A stretch of DNA of 64,000 nt from Lachnospiraceae bacterium UBA2864. GTDB lineage: Bacteria > Bacillota > Clostridia > Lachnospirales > Lachnospiraceae. Positions 24,779 to 34,460 of this stretch are shown here, one piece after another (position 1 is the stretch's first letter; every line of letters begins with the position of its first letter). The stretch spans positions 26,282-90,281 of the forward strand of contig DEFA01000045.1 of assembly GCA_002350525.1 (NCBI GenBank), in the 5' to 3' direction. Both the position numbers and the translations under genes were made by a program. The notes beneath the pieces were generated by a model. The model had not been told where the DNA came from. It saw nothing but the letters and a program-made list of their open reading frames with translations, and made no database searches.

Positions 24779-26161
24779 CTATTCCTCTTCGGTTTCGAGA
24801 ATAATTCTGATAGTGGTACCTTCCCCGTAAATGCTGTCTATATCCATCTTTCCGTTATGAAGCCGGATTATCTTATCGCTGAGGGCGAGGCCGAGGCCTG
24901 CACCGTGTTCGGCACGGCTTCTAGACTTATCAACCATGTAGAAGGCATCCTTTACACGACCGAGCTCCTCTTCGGGAATTCCCATTCCGTTATCCGATAC
25001 AGCGAAGATAAACTGATTCTTCAGTCGTTGTCCGGAAAGGCTTATCTTTGTTGCTCCGGCTTTAATGGAGTTATCGATGAGATTTACGATTACTGTTTTG
25101 AAAAGATCGTAATCGAGGTACAGATAGTCATCAGGCATATCGTATTGAATATCCACATGTTTTTCTTCAGCTTTAACCTGCAGTGTTTTTTCGATATCAT
25201 CCACCATTTCGGTCAGACTTGTCTCTTCTTTAAATATCTTGTTTTTTTCGAGAGCCACTATATCCAGAAGCTTACGTGACAGGGCCTGCAGACGAAGTCC
25301 TTCGTTAAGCATGACAAATGCGGCTTCTTTTTTCTTCTCCTCGGGAAGCCTGTCCTGATACAGAAGATCGGCATAGCCGATAATGCTGGTCATAGGAGTT
25401 TTGGTCTCATGTGCAAATGCAGCGATGAAGTCTTCCTTCTGTTTAACTGAATGATTAAGCTCATCAACCTTATCCTGTATAGTTTCAGCCATTTCGTTAT
25501 AGGCTTCGGAAAGCTGTCCGAACTCATCCTTGGGAATTTTGGTAATTCGTGCCGAATAATCACCCTTAACCATTTTTTCCGTTGCGTTTCGAAGACGCCG
25601 TACGGGCCTTGTGAGACGGATGGAATATATAAGAGCGATTACCGTTCCTGATAGAAGAACGAGAAAATATATGATGAGAAATCTGTCACGGAGCAGGTTA
25701 TTCTCATCAAGTATGGCCGAGATATCGGACTCGGTAACAAAGGTATATTTTATATTACCTAAAGAAAAGTAGCTGTAATAGACTATGTAAGTTGCTTCTC
25801 CGACGGTTTTACTTTTGTAGGTTACATATTCTCTTTCGGCTTTTCCCGGCTCATAGTCGGTCGCCGTATCAGAGTACATGACCTCATCGTCCATAGCTAC
25901 TATACAAGGAATATTGCTGGTACCCTTTGTAAGGCGTACTACCTTTTCTATAAGATTTTTAGTCGGAGCTTTATCTCTTGTTGCAAGCAGGAGATTGGTG
26001 TGAAAGGAATTGATCATCATGTTGTGACGTTCCATTCCACTGTCGGTCTCATGCCGCAGATTTTGTTCAAGGGTAGTTTTAACCACGAAGAAGGAAGACG
26101 TAAGGAGCGCAAAAACCAGAAGGGTTATCATACCCAGATAGAGTTTCATAAATATTTTCAT
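24779..26161 (-). CDS. Sensor histidine kinase
   Basis: A 460-residue membrane kinase. Helices at about 7-27 and 158-180 flank a ~130-residue outer sensor domain. A HAMP region (180-235) follows, then HisKA with FAHETKTP (phospho-acceptor H251) and a complete ATPase domain: NLIDNSIKAG (N box), SDNGMGIP (G1) and GAGLGLAL (G2). It signals to the response regulator at 26184, whose gene ends 22 bases upstream in the operon. The ligand is unknown. Confidence 0.95.
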   Translation of the reverse strand: MKIFMKLYLGMITLLVFALLTSSFFVVKTTLEQNLRHETDSGMERHNMMINSFHTNLLLATRDKAPTKNLIEKVVRLTKGTSNIPCIVAMDDEVMYSDTATDYEPGKAEREYVTYKSKTVGEATYIVYYSYFSLGNIKYTFVTESDISAILDENNLLRDRFLIIYFLVLLSGTVIALIYSIRLTRPVRRLRNATEKMVKGDYSARITKIPKDEFGQLSEAYNEMAETIQDKVDELNHSVKQKEDFIAAFAHETKTPMTSIIGYADLLYQDRLPEEKKKEAAFVMLNEGLRLQALSRKLLDIVALEKNKIFKEETSLTEMVDDIEKTLQVKAEEKHVDIQYDMPDDYLYLDYDLFKTVIVNLIDNSIKAGATKISLSGQRLKNQFIFAVSDNGMGIPEEELGRVKDAFYMVDKSRSRAEHGAGLGLALSDKIIRLHNGKMDIDSIYGEGTTIRIILETEEE

Positions 26162-26183
26162 AGGATGTCGCTTCCCCTTAGGT

Positions 26184-26852
26184 TTATTCGCTTACTTCTT
26201 TTATGTCCATACGGTAGCCGATTCTGAAAACGGTCTGGATCACATCTTCATATCCGAGCTTCTGTCTGAGACGCTTTATGTGATTATCAAGTGTTCTGGT
26301 CTCGCCGAAGTATTCTTCTTTCCAGACGCCTTCATACAGAGCTTCGCGGCTCATGGCTACATTTTTATTCATTATAAGAAGACTTAGAAGCTCGAACTCT
26401 TTTGCGGTAAGCTGAACTTCTTCTCCGTCTTTCAGAACTCTGCGTGAAGCGGGATCCACTTCGACTCCGCGGTAAGAGAATACTTCTCCTGCGGGAGAGG
26501 TGCGTCGTATAACCGCTTCAACACGTGCTATAAGTTCACCTATCTGGAAAGGTTTGGCAAGATAATCATCGGCGCCCATCCTGAGGCCTCTTATCTTATC
26601 GCTTACCTGATTCATGGCTGACATGATGATAACCGGGTATTTCAGATCGGTGGAAATGTATTCGAGAAGTTCATATCCGCTTATCTTCGGAAGCATGAGG
26701 TCGAGAAGGATGATATCCCATTTCTGTGTATCAAGCATATCCTCGCCTTCCTGACCGTCATAGGCGTTCTCGCAGTGATAACCGTATCCTGAAAGAGTTG
26801 TCTTTATAAGCTCTGCAATAGATCTGTCATCTTCAATTATTAGTACATCCAT
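26184..26852 (-). CDS. OmpR-family response regulator
   Basis: A 222-residue regulator with a receiver domain (IIEDD, phospho-acceptor D51 in ILLDLMLP, conserved SAM/K pair in MSAMNQ and LAKPF) and an OmpR/PhoB winged helix (about 125-220, RTLDNHIKRLRQKLG). First gene of the minus-strand operon with the kinase and a secreted protein. Ribosome site AAGGAG. It may control its own operon. Confidence 0.95.
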   Translation of the reverse strand: MDVLIIEDDRSIAELIKTTLSGYGYHCENAYDGQEGEDMLDTQKWDIILLDLMLPKISGYELLEYISTDLKYPVIIMSAMNQVSDKIRGLRMGADDYLAKPFQIGELIARVEAVIRRTSPAGEVFSYRGVEVDPASRRVLKDGEEVQLTAKEFELLSLLIMNKNVAMSREALYEGVWKEEYFGETRTLDNHIKRLRQKLGYEDVIQTVFRIGYRMDIKEVSE

Positions 26853-26979
26853 TATATTTCTCCTTATGAGTGTATGGTCTGCTCATTAAGAACCAAATTT
26901 ATGATACACTACAAATGTAACATACTTGTAAAATGTTTTGAACAGTTTTTATATGATCATGAAATGCTCTGAACTATAC

Positions 26980-27009
26980 AAAAAAAGACCGCTCAACGGC
27001 TGAGCGGCC
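26980..27009 (-). terminator. Terminator of the zinc-ribbon gene
   Basis: On the minus strand CCGCTCA (27007-27001) pairs with TGAGCGG (26995-26989), followed by seven T (plus-strand A run 26980-26986). Confidence 0.85.
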
Positions 27010-27023
27010 CTTCTCATCTTCGA

Positions 27024-27449
27024 TTAAAAACTACTTAGTGCATACCCCATTATCATGAGCATTGTTATGATGATAAATATCACAACAACTGCTACGACTG
27101 AGGCATTGCTTTGTTTCTGCGGCGCACGGGCGGTGGTTCTGATCACAGACTGCGGCGGACGGTATGCTTTGTTAAGCTGGGTCTGCTGATACATTTTCTC
27201 CGGATATACGGTTTCTGTACGGGTTACATGCCCCGGTACATAACCGCCCTGCGGTGTATGACTGTGATTCCAGTATTCTTCCTGTTCGGGATGGATGTCT
27301 TCCGTTGAGTAAGTTGCATTAAGAACGATTCCCGTATTATGTTCTACCGTTTCCGAACGGGTTCTGTAAATCTTGCCGCATTTCGGACATAAACCTACAT
27401 ACATATGATAATCGAATTTGTTACCACAATGTTGACATATAACCTTCAT
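27024..27449 (-). CDS. Zinc-ribbon protein with C-terminal membrane helix
   Basis: A 141-residue tail-anchored protein. Two Cys pairs (C5, C8, C21, C24 in CQHCGN and CPKCGK) form a zinc ribbon. A polar, Pro/Gln/Thr-rich linker (30-115) leads to a single membrane helix (about 117-138), so the ribbon faces the cytosol. The ATG at 27449 follows GGGAGG; the longer frame to 27476 lacks a ribosome site. No function can be assigned. Confidence 0.78.
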   Translation of the reverse strand: MKVICQHCGNKFDYHMYVGLCPKCGKIYRTRSETVEHNTGIVLNATYSTEDIHPEQEEYWNHSHTPQGGYVPGHVTRTETVYPEKMYQQTQLNKAYRPPQSVIRTTARAPQKQSNASVVAVVVIFIIITMLMIMGYALSSF

Positions 27450-27615
27450 AATAACCTCCCCAATACTTACTACCATAGGACAACATCCTTCGGCAAATAT
27501 CAGCTTAAGTATACCTATTTAAAGAAATAATTGCAATTGCAGTATATATAGTTGTAAAATCATAAATAGTGATTGACTTCTTGAAGAGAAGAATAAGTAT
27601 AAAAAGGGGAAATGT

Positions 27616-27852
27616 ATGAATCCGATTGATATGCTGCAGCTTGGTGCGAAAGTACAGACATTTAAGGAACAGCATCCGCGCTTTCCGGCGTTTATTAAGA
27701 AGGTCGGCAAAGAGGCTGTTGCGGAAGGCGCAATAATGGAAGTGAAGATTACGTCGGTTGAGGGTCAGGACTATGTTACAAATCTCAGACTGACAGCGGA
27801 TGATATAGATCTTTTAAGAATGATTTTCGGAGGTAAATCCGACGATAACTAA
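27616..27852 (+). CDS. Small soluble protein, unknown
   Basis: A 78-residue protein (MNPIDMLQLGAKVQTFKE...) of one amphipathic N-terminal helix and a short beta segment (AIMEVKITSVEGQDYVTNLRL would be two strands), ending in a helix and KSDDN. I recognise no family. Ribosome site AAAAGGGGAAA. Codon use matches its neighbours, so it is probably real. Confidence 0.65.
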   Translation: MNPIDMLQLGAKVQTFKEQHPRFPAFIKKVGKEAVAEGAIMEVKITSVEGQDYVTNLRLTADDIDLLRMIFGGKSDDN

Positions 27853-27960
27853 AAATATAAGACTGAAATCCTGAAAATCACAGTCAATAATATCAAAAAA
27901 AACTTAATGAATTCTTAAAAATTGGTCAAAAGTTCCAAAATTAAAAAAACTTTAAAAAAC

Positions 27961-27989
27961 TTGTTGCATAATACAGAAGCTTGTAATAT
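27961..27989 (+). promoter_or_regulatory. Promoter of tRNA-Lys
   Basis: TTGTTG (27961-27966), 17 bases, TAATAT (27984-27989), about 40 bases before the tRNA. The leader contains the small hairpin GTGCTTTTGAAAAGCAC. The 100 bases before the promoter are AT-rich with nothing else visible. Confidence 0.55.
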
Positions 27990-28029
27990 ACTAACGGAGT
28001 GCTTTTGAAAAGCACCTCGTAAATATTAC

Positions 28030-28102
28030 GGGCCGCTAGCTCATTTGGTAGAGCACCTGACTCTTAATCAGGGTGTGCGGGGTTCGAGCCCCCGGCGGCC
28101 CA
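28030..28102 (+). tRNA. tRNA-Lys (CTT anticodon)
   Basis: A complete 73-base cloverleaf. Acceptor GGGCCGC (28030-28036) pairs with GCGGCCC (28095-28101), discriminator A. Anticodon stem CCTGA/TCAGG encloses loop CTCTTAA, so the anticodon is CTT, reading AAG. The T arm is CGGGG-TTCGAGC-CCCCG. CCA is not encoded directly after the discriminator. Confidence 0.97.
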
Positions 28103-28107
28103 CTCCA

Positions 28108-28156
28108 GGAGGGCTGAGGACTTTGTGTAGACAAGGTTTTTGGCTCTTTATTTTTT
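28108..28156 (+). terminator. Possible terminator after tRNA-Lys
   Basis: A weak hairpin around ACTTTGT...ACAAGGT with TTTTT, then a second T-rich run (28146-28156). The following gene could instead be read through. Confidence 0.4.
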
Positions 28157-28200
28157 TAAAAAAGTAACACGGGGGTTTTAAAAAGAAGGAGGTATTTATC

Positions 28201-28986
28201 GTGTTTTGTAACAATTGCGGAAATCAGGTAGCAGACGGTTCGGCGTTCTGTAACGTTTGCGGAGCTCAGATCCCACAAATGAATTACAGTCAGCCTCAGG
28301 GACCTCAGGGTCCGCAGGGACCACAGGGTCCAATCGGTCCACAGGGACCACAGGCACCTCAGCCACAGGCAGGGTCTCAGTATGATCCCGATCAGACATT
28401 CAGTGCACAGCCACAGCAGTTTGCTCAGCCACAGCAGCAGTTTACACAGCCACAGCAGTTCGGTCAGCCGACGGCTCCGAAAGCTCCGGCACAGTTCCCT
28501 GCAGGTGCAAGCTTTGATGTGACGGGACTCACAAGCACACTTGCGGCAGATAAGATGTCATATCTTACTCTTGGCGGTGCGGCACTTGTATTTCTTTCAG
28601 CTATAATTCCGGCATGGGCATCTGTCAGCGTGCTTGGATTTAAAGAAACTGTCGGCCTTTGGTCACTCGGTTTCTTCTATGTAATAATGGCGTTATTGTA
28701 TCTGATACTTCCTCTTTGTGTTGTTGCTCTCAGATTCAGAATACTTAACATTGGATTCCTTGAAAAGTTCAAGAGCCTTCCAAACAGTACATTCTATGTA
28801 CCTGGTGTTCTGCTTTTCTTCTTTATCATAATATCTATTGCTATAATGAGAGCAGTAGGCGGAGATTATTCCGGATTTGCAAAGGTCAGCTTCAGCGTAT
28901 CATGGTTCCTGGCACTTCTCGGAGTCGGCGGAATAACAGCAGAGGCAGTTATCAAGTACATCAACAAGCAGGATTACTATGCATAA
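28201..28986 (+). CDS. Zinc-ribbon membrane protein with collagen-like GPQ tract
   Basis: A 261-residue protein. A zinc ribbon (C3, C6, C17, C20: CNNCGN, CNVCGA) is followed by collagen-like Gly-Pro-Gln triplets (about 34-51), a Gln/Pro/Phe-rich disordered region (52-100) and four membrane helices (120-142, 153-178, 198-217, 230-250). The N-terminal half is cytosolic. GTG 28201 has a strong AAGGAGGT ribosome site. Zinc-ribbon plus membrane domains are common in Clostridia without known roles; the GPQ stretch is unusual in a cytosolic tail. Confidence 0.82.
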   Translation: MFCNNCGNQVADGSAFCNVCGAQIPQMNYSQPQGPQGPQGPQGPIGPQGPQAPQPQAGSQYDPDQTFSAQPQQFAQPQQQFTQPQQFGQPTAPKAPAQFPAGASFDVTGLTSTLAADKMSYLTLGGAALVFLSAIIPAWASVSVLGFKETVGLWSLGFFYVIMALLYLILPLCVVALRFRILNIGFLEKFKSLPNSTFYVPGVLLFFFIIISIAIMRAVGGDYSGFAKVSFSVSWFLALLGVGGITAEAVIKYINKQDYYA

Positions 28987-29013
28987 TAGTATAACTTAAG
29001 GATAAACATTACG

Positions 29014-29043
29014 GCGCCATACTCTTAAGGGTATGGCGCTTTT
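29014..29043 (+). terminator. Rho-independent terminator
   Basis: GCGCCATAC (29014-29022) pairs with GTATGGCGC (29031-29039), then TTTT. It ends the 28201 gene 13 bases before mnmE, so mnmE transcription is limited or starts within this gap. Confidence 0.85.
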
Positions 29044-29055
29044 GCGAGGAAATGT

Positions 29056-30420
29056 ATGAAGGACAGCGATACCATATGTGCCATAGCCACGGGAATGGGG
29101 CAGTCGGCTATAGGAATCATACGAATCAGCGGTGATGAGGCTATAGAAAAGGCTGACAGAATATTCCGCGGAAAGCGTAAACTGTCTGAAATGGACAGCT
29201 TTACTGCGGCTTTCGGCAGCATTTATGACGGTAACAGAAAAATGGATGAAGTCATAGCTCTTGTTATGCGCGGACCTCATACCTATACAACAGAAGATAC
29301 TGTTGAGTTGGACTGCCACGGCGGTCCTCTTGTCATGAGAAGGGTCGTAGAGCTTCTGATAAAGGAAGGTATCCGTCCGGCCGAACCGGGTGAGTTTACG
29401 AAGAGAGCATTCCTCGGTGGAAGAATAGATATGACAGAAGCGGAAGCGGTTATGGATGTGATAAGTGCTGAAAATGATATGGCACTCGCATCTTCACTTG
29501 AACAGCTTTCCGGAAGTCTCAGAGATAAAACAGTCAGTCTGAGGGACAGAATCCTTCATGAGACCGCATTTATAGAGTCCGCTATAGATGATCCGGAGAA
29601 TTACAGTCTGGACGGCTATAGTGAGAAACTGGATGAGATAATAGAAGGTCTGTATGAGGAAATAAATGCTCTTATCAGTACAGGTGATGAAGGACGTATC
29701 ATCCGCGAAGGAATCAGAACTGCCATAGTCGGAAGACCGAACGTTGGAAAATCCTCCATCATGAATATGCTGACGGGAACAGACAGAGCTATAGTGACGG
29801 ATATAGAAGGAACCACGAGAGATACTCTTGAAGAATATATAAATCTCGGTGGTATAACCCTTAAACTTATAGATACGGCAGGCATCAGGGATACGGAGGA
29901 TGTGGTTGAGAAGATCGGCGTAGACAGAGCCATAGAATCTATGGAAGCGGCGGATCTCATCATGCTTGTACTTGACAGTTCCGAGTCTCTTACCGATAAT
30001 GACAAAGAACTGATACGTAGACTTCATAACAGGAAGTATATAATCCTTATCAATAAAAGCGACCTTGAGCCGAAGATTGATATGTCTGAGCTGAACGAGC
30101 TAAGTAACGTGCTCCTCATTTCGGCAAAGAGCGGGCAGGGACTTGACGATATCAGAAATACCGTAAGAGAAATGTTCTTTAAGAACGAGATTGATTTTAA
30201 CAATCAGTTATATATAACAAATGCAAGGCACAGGGCAGCCCTGGTGCGCGCGGCGGAAAGCCTCGGACGAGTCAGAGAGAGTATCGGTGCGGGAGTCGGC
30301 GAAGATTTCTTCACCATAGATATGATGGCGGCCTATGAATCGCTGGGCGAGATCATCGGAGAAACTCTGGAGGATGATCTGGCCGATAAAATATTTAGAG
30401 AATTTTGTATGGGAAAGTGA
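29056..30420 (+). CDS. mnmE: tRNA modification GTPase MnmE
   Basis: A 454-residue GTPase that works with MnmG to place the (carboxymethyl)aminomethyl group on wobble U34. An N-terminal folate-binding domain (1-120) with [22 protein letters not shown], a helical domain, the inserted G domain ([30 protein letters not shown]) and the C-terminal FCMGK, whose Cys451 is the conserved family Cys, are all present. Ribosome site GAGGAAA. mnmG follows after a 166-base gap filled with hairpins. Confidence 0.98.
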   Translation: MKDSDTICAIATGMGQSAIGIIRISGDEAIEKADRIFRGKRKLSEMDSFTAAFGSIYDGNRKMDEVIALVMRGPHTYTTEDTVELDCHGGPLVMRRVVELLIKEGIRPAEPGEFTKRAFLGGRIDMTEAEAVMDVISAENDMALASSLEQLSGSLRDKTVSLRDRILHETAFIESAIDDPENYSLDGYSEKLDEIIEGLYEEINALISTGDEGRIIREGIRTAIVGRPNVGKSSIMNMLTGTDRAIVTDIEGTTRDTLEEYINLGGITLKLIDTAGIRDTEDVVEKIGVDRAIESMEAADLIMLVLDSSESLTDNDKELIRRLHNRKYIILINKSDLEPKIDMSELNELSNVLLISAKSGQGLDDIRNTVREMFFKNEIDFNNQLYITNARHRAALVRAAESLGRVRESIGAGVGEDFFTIDMMAAYESLGEIIGETLEDDLADKIFREFCMGK

Positions 30421-30570
30421 TTGCCCTTTCTTTGAAAGGGCAATCATCCTGAACGAAGTGAAGGATACCCCTGCGAAGCAGGGAACATACGCGAAGCGTA
30501 TGAAAAAACAAGCAAAGCGAAGTTTTTTAGTACAAGAAAGTGATCGCATCGCCCTTTCTTTGAAAGGGCG
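30418..30570 (+). repeat. Array of six small hairpins between mnmE and mnmG
   Basis: TGATTGCCCTTTC-TTT-GAAAGGGCAATCA (30418-30446, starting at the mnmE stop), ATCCT...AGGAT (30446-30465), CCCTGC-GAA-GCAGGG (30469-30483), CATACGC-GAA-GCGTATG (30486-30502), AAAAAAC...GTTTTTT (30503-30528) and CGCCCTTTC-TTT-GAAAGGGCG (30550-30570). The first and last share the same 19-base core, so the block is bounded by direct repeats. The fifth hairpin has a T run and could terminate. Confidence 0.75.
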
Positions 30571-30586
30571 ACCATTGGTTATAATT

Positions 30587-32575
30587 ATGAACGTAGAAGA
30601 AACCTATGACATTGTAATAATCGGTGCGGGACATGCGGGCTGCGAAGCAGCACTGGCGTCTGCAAGACTTGGATTTGAAACCATTATGTTTACCGTCAGC
30701 ATGGACAGTGTGGCACTTATGCCATGTAATCCCAATATCGGCGGAAGTTCCAAGGGACATTTGGTCCGCGAGATAGATGCACTCGGCGGAGAGATGGGTA
30801 AGAATATCGACAAGACATTCATCCAGTCCAAGATGTTGAATGTATCCAAGGGTCCTGCGGTGCATTCTCTTCGTGCACAGGCTGATAAAGGCGAATATAC
30901 CAAGCAGATGAGAATGACTCTTATGAGAGAGCCTCATCTTACGGTAAGACAGGCTGAAGTTACGGAGCTTCTTACAGAGGAAATCGAAGGTGCTCCGAAC
31001 ACGGATTCGAATACATCGCCAAAGAGACGTGTCACAGGCGTAAGGACATTTTCGGGAGCAATATATCATGCAAGGGCGGTGGTTCTTTGTACGGGCGTAT
31101 ATCTGAAAGCAAGATGCATATACGGCGATACGATCTATGAGACGGGACCTAACGGACTTATGGCTGCAACGGGGCTTTCGGCGTCTCTTGAAGCATCCGG
31201 AGTCGGGCTCAGAAGATTTAAGACCGGAACTCCACCGAGAATTGACAGAAAGTCGGTTGATTTCTCAAAAATGTCGGAGCAGAAAGGCGACGAGCATATC
31301 CAGCCTTTCTCTTTTACAAACAGAGAAGAGGATATTATGAGAGACCAGATATCCTGCTGGCTTACATATACAAATGAAGAAACACATGATGTGATAAGAG
31401 AGAACATAGACCGTTCTCCGCTTTATTCGGGAGTTATTCACGGTACGGGACCGAGATACTGCCCATCCATCGAAGATAAAGTCATGAAATTCCCGGATAA
31501 GACGAGACATCAGCTGTTCCTTGAACCGGAAGGCGAGTTTACTGATGAAATGTATCTCGACGGACTGTCATCATCCATGCCGGAAGATGTTCAGTACAGA
31601 ATGGTTCATTCGGTTCCGGGACTTGAAAATGCAAAGATCGTAAGACCGGCCTATGCCATAGAGTATGACTGCATATCCGCGACAACTCTTAAACCGTCGC
31701 TTGAATCCAAAGCCGTGGACGGACTCTTCTCCGCCGGACAGATGAATGGAAGCAGCGGTTATGAAGAAGCGGGCGCTCAGGGACTTATAGCAGGTATAAA
31801 TGCAGCACGTAAACTGGCGGGTAAGGAACCAATCGTACTTTCGAGATCTGACGGATATATCGGGGTTCTTATAGACGACCTTGTAACAAAGGAGACAAGA
31901 GAGCCATACAGAATGATGACAAGCCGTGCAGAATACAGACTGCTTCTCCGTCAGGATAATGCGGATCTTCGTCTTACCGATATCGGTCACGAGGTGGGAC
32001 TTATAGATGATGAAAGATATGACAGATTCTGCAAGAAACGTGAGATCATAGAATCCGAGATCGAGAGACTTAAGAGTACTTATGTCGGAGCCAACAAAAA
32101 ACTTCAGGAATTCCTTGATTCAAGAGGGTCCATGCCGATCGCAACAAGAGTTACGCTTGCGGATATTTTAAAACGACCTGAAATGAGTTATAATGATGTG
32201 GTGCGTCTCGGAGAACTTGCCGAAGAAGTATACGGAAAGCAGGATGAAACCGCAGAAGAAAGCGTGAAACCTGTATATGCCGAAGAAGCGGCTGAAGCTG
32301 CGGGACTTGATAAGACCGAGATTACCAGACAGATAGAGATACAGATAAAGTACGAAGGATATATAGAGAGACAGAAATCCCAGGTGGAGCATTTCAGAAA
32401 GATGGAACAGAAGAAGATTCCATCCGACATAAACTATGCCGATGTTAAGAATCTCCGCATCGAGGCTCGTCAGAAGCTCGAAGAGATAAGACCGGTTTCA
32501 ATCGGTCAGGCATCCAGAATATCCGGAGTATCACCGGCTGATATATCTATGCTGATGATCTATCTAAAAATGTAA
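30587..32575 (+). CDS. mnmG: tRNA uridine modification enzyme MnmG
   Basis: A 662-residue FAD enzyme partner of MnmE. The FAD loop [12 protein letters not shown] is at residues 11-22, with [34 protein letters not shown] and [15 protein letters not shown] typical of the family. It is about 30 residues longer than usual, with small inserts (NTDSNTSPK, and a Glu-rich stretch around 560). ATG 30587 starts [10 protein letters not shown]; the reading frame is open 84 codons further upstream through the hairpin array, but that stretch looks non-coding. The ribosome site is weak, so translation or RNA structure may be regulated. Confidence 0.97.
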   Translation: MNVEETYDIVIIGAGHAGCEAALASARLGFETIMFTVSMDSVALMPCNPNIGGSSKGHLVREIDALGGEMGKNIDKTFIQSKMLNVSKGPAVHSLRAQADKGEYTKQMRMTLMREPHLTVRQAEVTELLTEEIEGAPNTDSNTSPKRRVTGVRTFSGAIYHARAVVLCTGVYLKARCIYGDTIYETGPNGLMAATGLSASLEASGVGLRRFKTGTPPRIDRKSVDFSKMSEQKGDEHIQPFSFTNREEDIMRDQISCWLTYTNEETHDVIRENIDRSPLYSGVIHGTGPRYCPSIEDKVMKFPDKTRHQLFLEPEGEFTDEMYLDGLSSSMPEDVQYRMVHSVPGLENAKIVRPAYAIEYDCISATTLKPSLESKAVDGLFSAGQMNGSSGYEEAGAQGLIAGINAARKLAGKEPIVLSRSDGYIGVLIDDLVTKETREPYRMMTSRAEYRLLLRQDNADLRLTDIGHEVGLIDDERYDRFCKKREIIESEIERLKSTYVGANKKLQEFLDSRGSMPIATRVTLADILKRPEMSYNDVVRLGELAEEVYGKQDETAEESVKPVYAEEAAEAAGLDKTEITRQIEIQIKYEGYIERQKSQVEHFRKMEQKKIPSDINYADVKNLRIEARQKLEEIRPVSIGQASRISGVSPADISMLMIYLKM

Positions 32576-32657
32576 CTGTTCATCGGATTATGAGAACCGA
32601 AATAACGCGTAATATCTTTATGTGATCCGATGGATAAGAAAAAACAGAGGACATAAA

Positions 32658-33620
32658 ATGAACTACATAGTATTTGACCTGGAATGGAACCAGAGCCCGA
32701 TAGGACAGGCTGGTGAGCATCCCAGAATGCCGTTCGAGATAATTGAGATCGGCGCAGTTAAGCTGGATGAAGACTACAGCATTGTGGATGAATTCTCCAG
32801 ACTTGTGAAACCGAGGATCTATACAAAACTTCATAAGATCATAAAACAGATGCTTTCATATGACGAAAAGGATCTGAAACGGGACGGGGTACCTTTCAAA
32901 CAGGCCTGCTCGGAGTTCCTGAAATGGTGCGGTGAGGATTCAGTATTCTGCACATGGGGACCTTCGGATTTATACTACCTGCAGAACAATATGGATTTCT
33001 ATTATATGGATAAGTTTCCGTTTCCACTCAAGTTCTACAATATCCAGCAGATATTCGCGGATAAATACGATCCGGACGGAAACATATGGAAACTGGAAAA
33101 AGCTGTGGAAATGCTTGGACTCGCTGAAGAAGAACCTTTCCATGCTGCAGTGAATGATGCCAGATATACGGCAAAGGTTCTGGAAAAAGCGGGACTCGGA
33201 GATATACTCGATAAATACAGTTTCGATATATACAGGCATCCTAAGAAGAGGGAAGAAAGGGTTGAAGCCTTCCACGACGGAAGGCTCGATGAGATTTCCG
33301 AAGAATTTCCTTCCAAGAGAGCCGCAATGGAAGATAAAGAGCTTTCGATGATAAGGTGTGTAAGATGCGGAAGGAAGACCGGTAAGAAATTGAAATGGTT
33401 CCCTGCAACCACAAGTACGGAAGTGGCCGTAGGTAAATGTCTCTACCACGGATATATGTCGGGATCCATTAAATGCAAGTCTGTTGGAGACAGTACAGAC
33501 AACGTATTTATCATCAAAAAGACGATTCCTATATCTCGAAAAGAGTTTGAAGAGATTAAAGTAAAGGAACGTCAGGTTTACGAGAAGAAAAAAGAAAAAG
33601 AACGTAAAAAAAGAGCCTAG
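32658..33620 (+). CDS. DEDDh 3'-5' exonuclease, KapD-like
   Basis: A 320-residue exonuclease of the DnaQ/RNase T superfamily. FDLEW (D7, E9) supplies the first two acids, CTWGPSD the third region, and FHAAVNDARY the His and Asp of a DEDDh site (around 170-176). The last 130 residues contain CVRCGRKTG, a possible half zinc site, and a Lys-rich tail. The substrate may be RNA or DNA. ATG 32658 is preceded by AGAGGA; the 36 bases before it in frame are not needed. It sits between mnmG and rsmG, which normally adjoin. Confidence 0.88.
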   Translation: MNYIVFDLEWNQSPIGQAGEHPRMPFEIIEIGAVKLDEDYSIVDEFSRLVKPRIYTKLHKIIKQMLSYDEKDLKRDGVPFKQACSEFLKWCGEDSVFCTWGPSDLYYLQNNMDFYYMDKFPFPLKFYNIQQIFADKYDPDGNIWKLEKAVEMLGLAEEEPFHAAVNDARYTAKVLEKAGLGDILDKYSFDIYRHPKKREERVEAFHDGRLDEISEEFPSKRAAMEDKELSMIRCVRCGRKTGKKLKWFPATTSTEVAVGKCLYHGYMSGSIKCKSVGDSTDNVFIIKKTIPISRKEFEEIKVKERQVYEKKKEKERKKRA

Positions 33621-33635
33621 AGAGGCTCTTTTTTT
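33606..33635. terminator. Bidirectional terminator between exonuclease and rsmG
   Basis: AAAAAAGAGCC (33607-33617) pairs with GGCTCTTTTTT (33624-33634). The stem contains the ends of both converging genes, which overlap by 4 bases. Confidence 0.9.
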
Positions 33636-34342
33636 ATGGCACCCGCTTTACGGGGATAAGCTTTCGGAGTAGGTTTTGATTTTTTGACCACTACGAAGCT
33701 TCTGGATATATCCGAATCCGGAAGCATGAAGATAGGTGAATCGCAAAGCTTTCCGCCGAGAACTTTAAGTGCATGTGAGGCACCTTCCAGTTCTTCTTTA
33801 ATATCACCTGATTTATAAGCTATGAGAAGTCCTCCCGGTTTAACATACGGAAGACAGTATTCCGACAGAACGGGAAGTGATGCGACCGCTCTTGAGACAA
33901 CCAGGTCGAAACCGTCGCGAAGCTTTGGATCGCGTGCACCGTCTTCGGCACGATTATGTATGGCGGTTATCCCTTCAAGTCCGAGCTCGGCGATAACTTC
34001 ATTCAGGAAGTTGACTCTTTTCTGAAGAGAATCCAGAAGAGTTACTTTTATCTCCGGAAACATGATTTTAAGAGGAATGCCGGGGAAGCCCGCACCGGTA
34101 CCTACATCTATGAGAGTGCATTTTCCGGAAGAAAGCTTTTCTTTAAAAAGAGGTACGGCACTGTACACCGAGAGACTGTCCGCAAAGTGTTTTATCAGAA
34201 ATTCATGTTCCTCCGTTATGGCGGTGAGATTCATGACTTTGTTCTTTTCGACAACCATATGATAATACTTGTCCAGACGTGTTTCGGCTGTATCATTTGA
34301 CGGTATATTCAGTTTTTCTAAAATTGTACTAAGATTTTCCAT
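33617..34342 (-). CDS. rsmG: 16S rRNA m7G527 methyltransferase
   Basis: A 241-residue methyltransferase that makes m7G527 in the 530 loop of 16S rRNA. LIDVGTGAGFPGIPL is the SAM-binding loop, with MNLTAITE near the N-terminus and FDLVVSRAVASL typical of RsmG. It usually follows mnmG on the same strand; here it is inverted and convergent with the exonuclease. No strong ribosome site precedes ATG 34342. Confidence 0.96.
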   Translation of the reverse strand: MENLSTILEKLNIPSNDTAETRLDKYYHMVVEKNKVMNLTAITEEHEFLIKHFADSLSVYSAVPLFKEKLSSGKCTLIDVGTGAGFPGIPLKIMFPEIKVTLLDSLQKRVNFLNEVIAELGLEGITAIHNRAEDGARDPKLRDGFDLVVSRAVASLPVLSEYCLPYVKPGGLLIAYKSGDIKEELEGASHALKVLGGKLCDSPIFMLPDSDISRSFVVVKKSKPTPKAYPRKAGAIKKEPL

Positions 34343-34387
34343 GCGATAATAATAAGATAATCTTAAGTATTTTTCAATAAAAAAGGT

Positions 34388-34415
34388 TTGACAAAAAGTG
34401 TAAAAATGATATCAT
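34388..34415 (+). promoter_or_regulatory. Promoter of the LCP gene
   Basis: TTGACA (34388-34393), 16 bases, TATCAT (34410-34415), about 40 bases before ATG 34461. Confidence 0.6.
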
Positions 34416-34460
34416 CACTTTGTTATAGTATTTCAAATTTTTGTGAAGGGATAAGAGTTC

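Noticed and set aside
30335..30586. 84-codon in-frame extension upstream of MnmG
   Set aside because: It overlaps the end of mnmE in another frame and crosses the hairpin array; all MnmG homology starts at 30587.
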